A stretch of 9,940 nt of DNA from Actinomycetota bacterium. Lineage in GTDB: Bacteria; Actinomycetota; Actinomycetes; Streptosporangiales; Streptosporangiaceae. Positions 6,593 to 9,940 of this stretch are shown here, piece after piece. The stretch lies in assembly GCA_003140115.1 (NCBI GenBank), contig PLIQ01000524.1, forward strand, positions 11,764 through 21,703, given 5' to 3'. Below the pieces are notes generated by a model that did not search any database, was not told the DNA's origin, and saw only the letters and a program-made list of their open reading frames with translations. The position numbers and the translations under genes are program-made. Numbering within the stretch: the stretch's first letter is position 1; every line of letters begins with the position of its first letter.

Positions 6593-6609
6593 GATAGCGT
6601 CGGCGCATG
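6593..6609 (+). promoter_or_regulatory. Predicted -10 element of a leaderless transcript for the DUF885 gene
   Basis: TAGCGT (6595-6600) matches the actinobacterial TANNNT -10 pattern and stands exactly 6 nt before ATG 6607. Transcription would then begin at or next to the start codon. No ribosome-binding site is visible. The block G-R-TAGCGT-Y-GGC-K-CATG is shared with the start of the gene at 8235. I see no clear -35 box, which many actinobacterial promoters lack. Confidence 0.55.
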
Positions 6610-8181
6610 GACGTTTCCCCTCGGTTGCGTGCGGTCTGCGACCTCGACGTCGCCGTGATGCGCGAGAACAGCGGACGGCATGAATACGACGGCAAGCCGC
6701 AGGACCTGTCCCCGACCGGCGTCCGGGCCGGGCTGGCCCGGCTGACCGCGGCCCGGGAGGCCGGCGAGCGGCTCGCCGACCCGCACGATGAGGCACACCT
6801 GACCGCGGCCGAGGACCTGTGTCAGGTCACCTTCGCCGAGCTCGAGATGCACCGCCGCAACCCGATCCTGCACCTGGCCGAGCTCGAGCTGGCCACCTAC
6901 GACCGGGATTACGCGCCCGCGGCGGAACGGGCGGCGGCCTGGGCCGAGCACCTGGCGGCCTGGCCGCGGGTGGTCGACGCGGCCACCGAGTCCCTCGATC
7001 TGGTCAGCGCGCCGGTCGCGGAGGCCCTGCTCGGCGCGACGCGCGGGCTGACGGCCGGGATCACCACCGGACCGGACGCAGATGACGCGTGGGGCCCGGA
7101 GACCTCTGGCGGCCGCGCGGACCAGGCCGTGCGCAAGGCCGCACTGGCCGCGCACGCGCGGCTGGTCGCTCATCTGGAGCGGACCGCCGCCGACGGCAAC
7201 CCGGATCCGGCGCTGGGCGGGCCGGCGTTGAGTACGCTGATGAGCAGCGCGGAAGCGCTGCCGGTCGACATCGGCCGGCTGGCCGAGCAGGCCGACACCG
7301 AGCGGGACCGGCTGCTGGCCCTGCTGGCCGAGGGATGCGCGCAGGTGGCCCCGGGCCGTCCGGCCCTGGAGGTGGCCAGGGAGCTGGTCCGGGTGCATCC
7401 GGACGCGCGGAGCGTGATCGGTGCGGGCCAGCTCTGGGCGCAGCGGGCCATCGACTTCACCCGTGAGCGCGATCTGGTCCCCTACCACGACGGGGTCTGC
7501 CTGGTGGGCCTGTCCCCCGAGTCACGCCGCTGGGCGATGGCCATGATGACCCCGGCCGCGCCCGGCGAACCGGACGGCCCGTCCTGGTTCCACATCACAC
7601 CGCCGGAGGAATCCTGGCCAGAAGACGAGCAAGAGGCGTGGCTGGAGGTATTCAGCGACACCACGCTGCCCGGCATCGCCGTGCACGAGGTCGCGCCCGG
7701 GCACTTCTCCCACGGCCGGGCGTTGCGCCGGCTGACCTCCGAGGTCCGCCGGACCGTGCACTCCAGCGCGTTCGTCGAGGGGTGGGCGCACTACGCCGAG
7801 GAACTGTGCGTAGAGGAAGGCTTCGGCGCCGAGGACCCCCAGATCGTGATCGGCATCTGGCTGGAGGCGCTCGTCCGCGTGACCAGGCTGGCCTGCGCCA
7901 TCGGCGTGCACACGGCGGGCATGACGGTCAAGCAGGCCGCGCGACGGTTCGAGGCGGACACCCACCTGACCGGTCCGGCCGCGCTGTCCGAGGCCCGGCG
8001 GGCCACGTTCGACCCGACCTACGGCCGGTATACGTGGGGCAAGCTGGAGATCCTCAAGCTGCGCGAGCGGGCCAGGAAGGAGTGGGGACCCGGCTTCACG
8101 CTGCAGCGCTTCCACAAGGCGCTCCTGGACCTCGGCTCTCCCCCGCTCGGCCTGCTCGGCACCGCGGTGGAGCGCGGATAG
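6607..8181 (+). CDS. DUF885 family protein, putative zinc metallopeptidase
   Basis: This 524-residue protein belongs to the DUF885 family, whose members carry metallopeptidase-like motifs but mostly lack a proven substrate. The hallmark HEVAPGH is at 360-366 (His360, Glu361, His366), followed by SAFVEGWAHYAEEL (387-400, with Glu391 and His395), which are the likely metal-binding and catalytic residues. The C-terminal pattern ARRATFDPTYGRYTWGKLEI (463-482) and LRERAR is also typical. The N-terminal half is mostly helical, Ala/Leu/Glu-rich and not otherwise recognisable. There is no signal peptide or membrane span, so the enzyme should be cytosolic although its neighbours are both lipoproteins. 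Length is near the family norm of 500-600. ATG 6607 is chosen because the conserved start follows and the -10-like TAGCGT stands 6 nt upstream with no Shine-Dalgarno. The role could be turnover of small peptides, but this is inference. Confidence 0.9.
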   Translation: MDVSPRLRAVCDLDVAVMRENSGRHEYDGKPQDLSPTGVRAGLARLTAAREAGERLADPHDEAHLTAAEDLCQVTFAELEMHRRNPILHLAELELATYDRDYAPAAERAAAWAEHLAAWPRVVDAATESLDLVSAPVAEALLGATRGLTAGITTGPDADDAWGPETSGGRADQAVRKAALAAHARLVAHLERTAADGNPDPALGGPALSTLMSSAEALPVDIGRLAEQADTERDRLLALLAEGCAQVAPGRPALEVARELVRVHPDARSVIGAGQLWAQRAIDFTRERDLVPYHDGVCLVGLSPESRRWAMAMMTPAAPGEPDGPSWFHITPPEESWPEDEQEAWLEVFSDTTLPGIAVHEVAPGHFSHGRALRRLTSEVRRTVHSSAFVEGWAHYAEELCVEEGFGAEDPQIVIGIWLEALVRVTRLACAIGVHTAGMTVKQAARRFEADTHLTGPAALSEARRATFDPTYGRYTWGKLEILKLRERARKEWGPGFTLQRFHKALLDLGSPPLGLLGTAVERG

Positions 8182-8220
8182 CCGCCAGGGGTGCCCGGGG
8201 GCCGTCCCGCCGCGGTAAGC

Positions 8221-8237
8221 GGTAGCGTTGGCTCATG
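8221..8237 (+). promoter_or_regulatory. Predicted -10 element of a leaderless transcript for the PCu(A)C-like gene
   Basis: TAGCGT (8223-8228) is again exactly 6 nt before an ATG (8235), with flanks matching the site at 6593-6609 in 14 of 17 positions. The 53-nt gap after the DUF885 stop (8182-8234) has no strong terminator hairpin and no ribosome-binding site before the ATG. This predicts separate leaderless transcription of the lipoprotein gene. Confidence 0.55.
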
Positions 8238-8711
8238 CGCAGACTGACGTCGGCCTTGGGCATCGCTGGCGCGGTGCTGCTGGCAGCGCTCGGGGTGACC
8301 GGGTGCGGGACGGCCAGCGCCTCGTCGTCGATCGCCGTCACCAGCGCGTACGTGCCGCAGCCGACCACGCCAGGCACCACGGTCGCGTACCTGGACATCC
8401 GCAACAACGGCCACGCCGACCGCTTGGTCTCGGTACACACCAGCGTGGGCGGGACGGTACAGCTGCGCGCCCCGGGCGCGCGGCGCGCGGGCACGCTCAC
8501 CATGTACACCGTGACCGCTATCCCGGTTCCGGCGGACTCACTGTTGCGGCTGAACCCGGACAGTTACCATCTGCTGATCACCGGCGCGGGTCCGATGCAT
8601 GACGGCAAGGACATCACGCTGCGGCTCACGTTCGCCGACGCCGGCACGATCACCATCCTCGCCCTGGTGACCAACCCCGAGTCGGGCGGCAGCAGCTACT
8701 TCCTCAACTGA
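8235..8711 (+). CDS. PCu(A)C-like (copper chaperone family) lipoprotein
   Basis: This 158-residue exported protein resembles the PCu(A)C family of periplasmic or extracellular copper(I) carriers that help load cytochrome oxidase. Residues 1-24 are a signal peptide with Arg2-Arg3, a hydrophobic core and lipobox VTGC (21-24), so Cys24 would be lipidated. The domain includes VAYLDIRNNGHADRLVSVHT, IPVPADSLLRL, YHLLITGAGPMHDGKDITL and LTFADAGTITI, all typical in order. The candidate copper ligands are His68, Met90 and His112; Met90 and His112 keep the classic X21 spacing. The final methionine of the HxM motif is Leu114, and His68 to Met90 is longer than the usual X10, so copper binding may be weakened or lost. 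No Sco, CopC or oxidase gene is nearby. The gene's last 16 bp overlap the opposing methyltransferase gene. ATG 8235 follows TAGCGT by 6 nt. Confidence 0.82.
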   Translation: MRRLTSALGIAGAVLLAALGVTGCGTASASSSIAVTSAYVPQPTTPGTTVAYLDIRNNGHADRLVSVHTSVGGTVQLRAPGARRAGTLTMYTVTAIPVPADSLLRLNPDSYHLLITGAGPMHDGKDITLRLTFADAGTITILALVTNPESGGSSYFLN

Positions 8712-9523
8712 GCGACCGCGCCCAGGGTGGGTCCCTTCAGCGGAGTCCGGTCGGTATTGAACGCGGGCCGCCACTCCGGCAGGCTGACCAAGCCAGGCTC
8801 GACCAGGTCGAAACCGTCGAACAGGTCCAGGATCTGGGCCCGCGACCGGAGCGTGAACGGCATCCGCGCGCCTGCGTAGGTCTGGGTCGCCTCGGCGAGC
8901 ATCTCGGGATCGGCGTCGTCTGAGGTGCCGACCGAGATAGCCAGGTAGCTGCCGGGCGCCATGCGCTCGCGGAACTTCGCGATGATCGCGGGCGCGTCTT
9001 CCTCGTGGCTGATGAAGTGCAGCACGCTCAGCAACAGCACGGCGACCGGCTGGCTGAAGTCGAGGCAGCCGGCGAGCGAAGGGTGCGCGAGGACGGTAGC
9101 CGGGTCGCGGACATCCCCCCGGATGGTGATCACGCCGTCCCGGGTCGCGAGCAGGGCGTCGTTGTGCGCCACCACGATCGGGTCATGGTCGACGTAGACG
9201 ACCCGCGCGGCGGGGATGATGTCCCGGGCGACCTCGTGCACGCTGGGTGCGGTGGGCAGGCCGCTGCCCAGGTCGAGGTACTGCGCAATGCCCTGCCGGG
9301 CGAGGAAGCGCACCGCTCGGAGCAGGAACGCGCGGTTGGCTAGCGACAGCCGCCGGGGGTCGAGCCGGGATTGCATCAGCTTCTCGGCCGCGGCCCGGTC
9401 GACGGCGAAGTTGTCCTTGCCGTACAGCAGGTAGTCGTAGATCCGGGCGATGCTCGGCCGGGAGACGTCGACCCCGTCGGGCACGCGCGGCTCATACCCC
9501 CTGGCCGTGCCCGCTGCCGACAT
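8696..9523 (-). CDS. DUF574 (Methyltransf_19) SAM-dependent methyltransferase
   Basis: This is a predicted S-adenosylmethionine-dependent methyltransferase of a family abundant in actinomycetes and still without a settled substrate. From ATG 9523-9521 the product has 275 residues, beginning MSAAGTARGYEPRVPDGVDV. The family marker SRPSIARIYDYLLYGKDNFAVD is at 21-42, SAM-binding motif I YLDLGSGLPT at 82-91, the acidic ribose contact VYVDHDP at 109-115, and RGDVRDP at 135-141. The C-terminal FFDGFDLVEPGLV-like end (here 234-246) and EWRP (250-253) are also typical. GAAGGG lies 7 nt before this ATG. The frame also has an ATG at 9553 adding 10 residues, but without a good ribosome-binding site. 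It lies 37 nt after the MmyB-like regulator gene on the same strand and probably shares its transcript. Its 3' end overlaps the opposing lipoprotein gene. Confidence 0.93.
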   Translation of the reverse strand: MSAAGTARGYEPRVPDGVDVSRPSIARIYDYLLYGKDNFAVDRAAAEKLMQSRLDPRRLSLANRAFLLRAVRFLARQGIAQYLDLGSGLPTAPSVHEVARDIIPAARVVYVDHDPIVVAHNDALLATRDGVITIRGDVRDPATVLAHPSLAGCLDFSQPVAVLLLSVLHFISHEEDAPAIIAKFRERMAPGSYLAISVGTSDDADPEMLAEATQTYAGARMPFTLRSRAQILDLFDGFDLVEPGLVSLPEWRPAFNTDRTPLKGPTLGAVAQLRK

Positions 9524-9560
9524 GAGGCCACCCTTCGCCACAACCGATTGCATTCCAAGG

Positions 9561-9940
9561 CTACAACATCGGTTTACGCCGGGTCAGCGGCATCTTGGCC
9601 CGGGTGTCGTCGTCGCGCGGGGTGTGCACGACAACGCGCGCCTCCGGCAGGTCGGGCAGGTTGAGCTCGCTGACCGCCAGGCTGAGCGGGCCGGCCCGGG
9701 GATGCAGATAAGTCAGGTTGCGCGGCTCGGCCTCGGCGACCTCATGGCGGGCCCAGAACTCGGCGAACTCGCGGCTCATGCCGGCCAGGCGGCGGATGTC
9801 CTCTTCCCAGTCCGGGTCGCCGACGTGGCGGCCGTACGCGCCGCGCAGCCGCGCCACCATGTACCGGATCTGACTGTCGTACTCGGCGAACTTGCCGCGG
9901 GCGCTCGGCTCGGTGACGCAGCACCACAGGGTGTTGCGGT
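9561..9940 (-). CDS. MmyB-like transcriptional regulator (XRE family), partial (5' end beyond window)
   Basis: Reading leftward from the window edge, 125 residues are present up to the TAG at 9563-9561. They match the C-terminal ligand-binding (PAS-like, PF17765) domain of MmyB-type regulators: NTLWCCVTEPSAR near the edge, the helix RYMVARLRGAYGR, MSREFAEFWARHEVAEAEP, then LTYLHPRAGPLSLAVSELNL and ARVVVHTP. In full-length family members (about 270-300 residues) a helix-turn-helix of the XRE type precedes this domain; here it would lie beyond position 9940. An internal ATG at 9860 is not the start because the domain continues upstream of it. The protein would bind DNA in response to an unknown, possibly fatty-acid-like, ligand. 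The DUF574 methyltransferase gene follows on the same strand. Confidence 0.88.
   Translation of the reverse strand, partial: RNTLWCCVTEPSARGKFAEYDSQIRYMVARLRGAYGRHVGDPDWEEDIRRLAGMSREFAEFWARHEVAEAEPRNLTYLHPRAGPLSLAVSELNLPDLPEARVVVHTPRDDDTRAKMPLTRRKPML

Noticed and set aside
6031..7488. 485-codon minus-strand open frame opposite the DUF4232 and DUF885 genes
   Set aside because: It spans two real genes and an intergenic gap on the other strand and has shadow-like composition.
9524..9553. Upstream ATG at 9553 as the methyltransferase start
   Set aside because: It lacks a good ribosome-binding site, whereas ATG 9523 has GAAGGG 7 nt upstream and gives the usual family N-terminus.

Overview
The window is high-GC DNA (roughly 70% by eye) with dense coding, GTG/TTG start usage, TANNNT-type -10 elements and actinobacterial families: a transmembrane Ser/Thr kinase of the PknB type, a DUF4232 lipoprotein, a DUF574 (Methyltransf_19) methyltransferase and an MmyB-like regulator. 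It most likely comes from the chromosome of an actinomycete, perhaps a Streptosporangiales or Streptomyces relative. The genus cannot be fixed from the sequence alone. I saw no tRNA, rRNA, CRISPR array, insertion sequence or phage gene.

Layout. Positions 1-3711 are transcribed leftward: an ABC-2 permease cut by the left edge, its ATPase partner (1 nt apart, one operon), a 239-nt gap with operator-like repeats, and then a membrane Ser/Thr protein kinase with a TTG start and a GC-rich hairpin after its stop. A gamma-glutamyltransferase-family gene (YwrD-like) follows, also leftward (3843-5795). From a divergent control region at 5796-5913, three genes run rightward: a DUF4232 lipoprotein (5914-6588), a DUF885 putative metallopeptidase (6607-8181) and a PCu(A)C-like lipoprotein (8235-8711). 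The last of these overlaps the 3' end of a leftward DUF574 methyltransferase (8696-9523) by 16 bp. The methyltransferase lies downstream of, and is probably co-transcribed with, an MmyB-like regulator that runs off the right edge.

How the genes fit together. The ABC pair is an exporter of the drug/lipid/peptide type with unknown substrate. The kinase could sense an extracytoplasmic signal through its C-terminal domain. The GGT-family enzyme and the DUF885 protein are both predicted hydrolases of peptide-like substrates, but nothing ties them into one pathway. The regulator and methyltransferase resemble a pairing often seen in actinomycetes.

The window looks like ordinary actinobacterial chromosome, and I found no convincing new multi-gene system. 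The most interesting details are: two near-identical TAGCGT-N6-ATG start regions that predict leaderless transcripts; an AT-richer, hairpin-containing 25-residue tail on the GGT-family gene that looks like a stop-loss extension; a kinase with an unrecognised two-cysteine outer domain; and three small palindromic or direct-repeat sites in the control regions.
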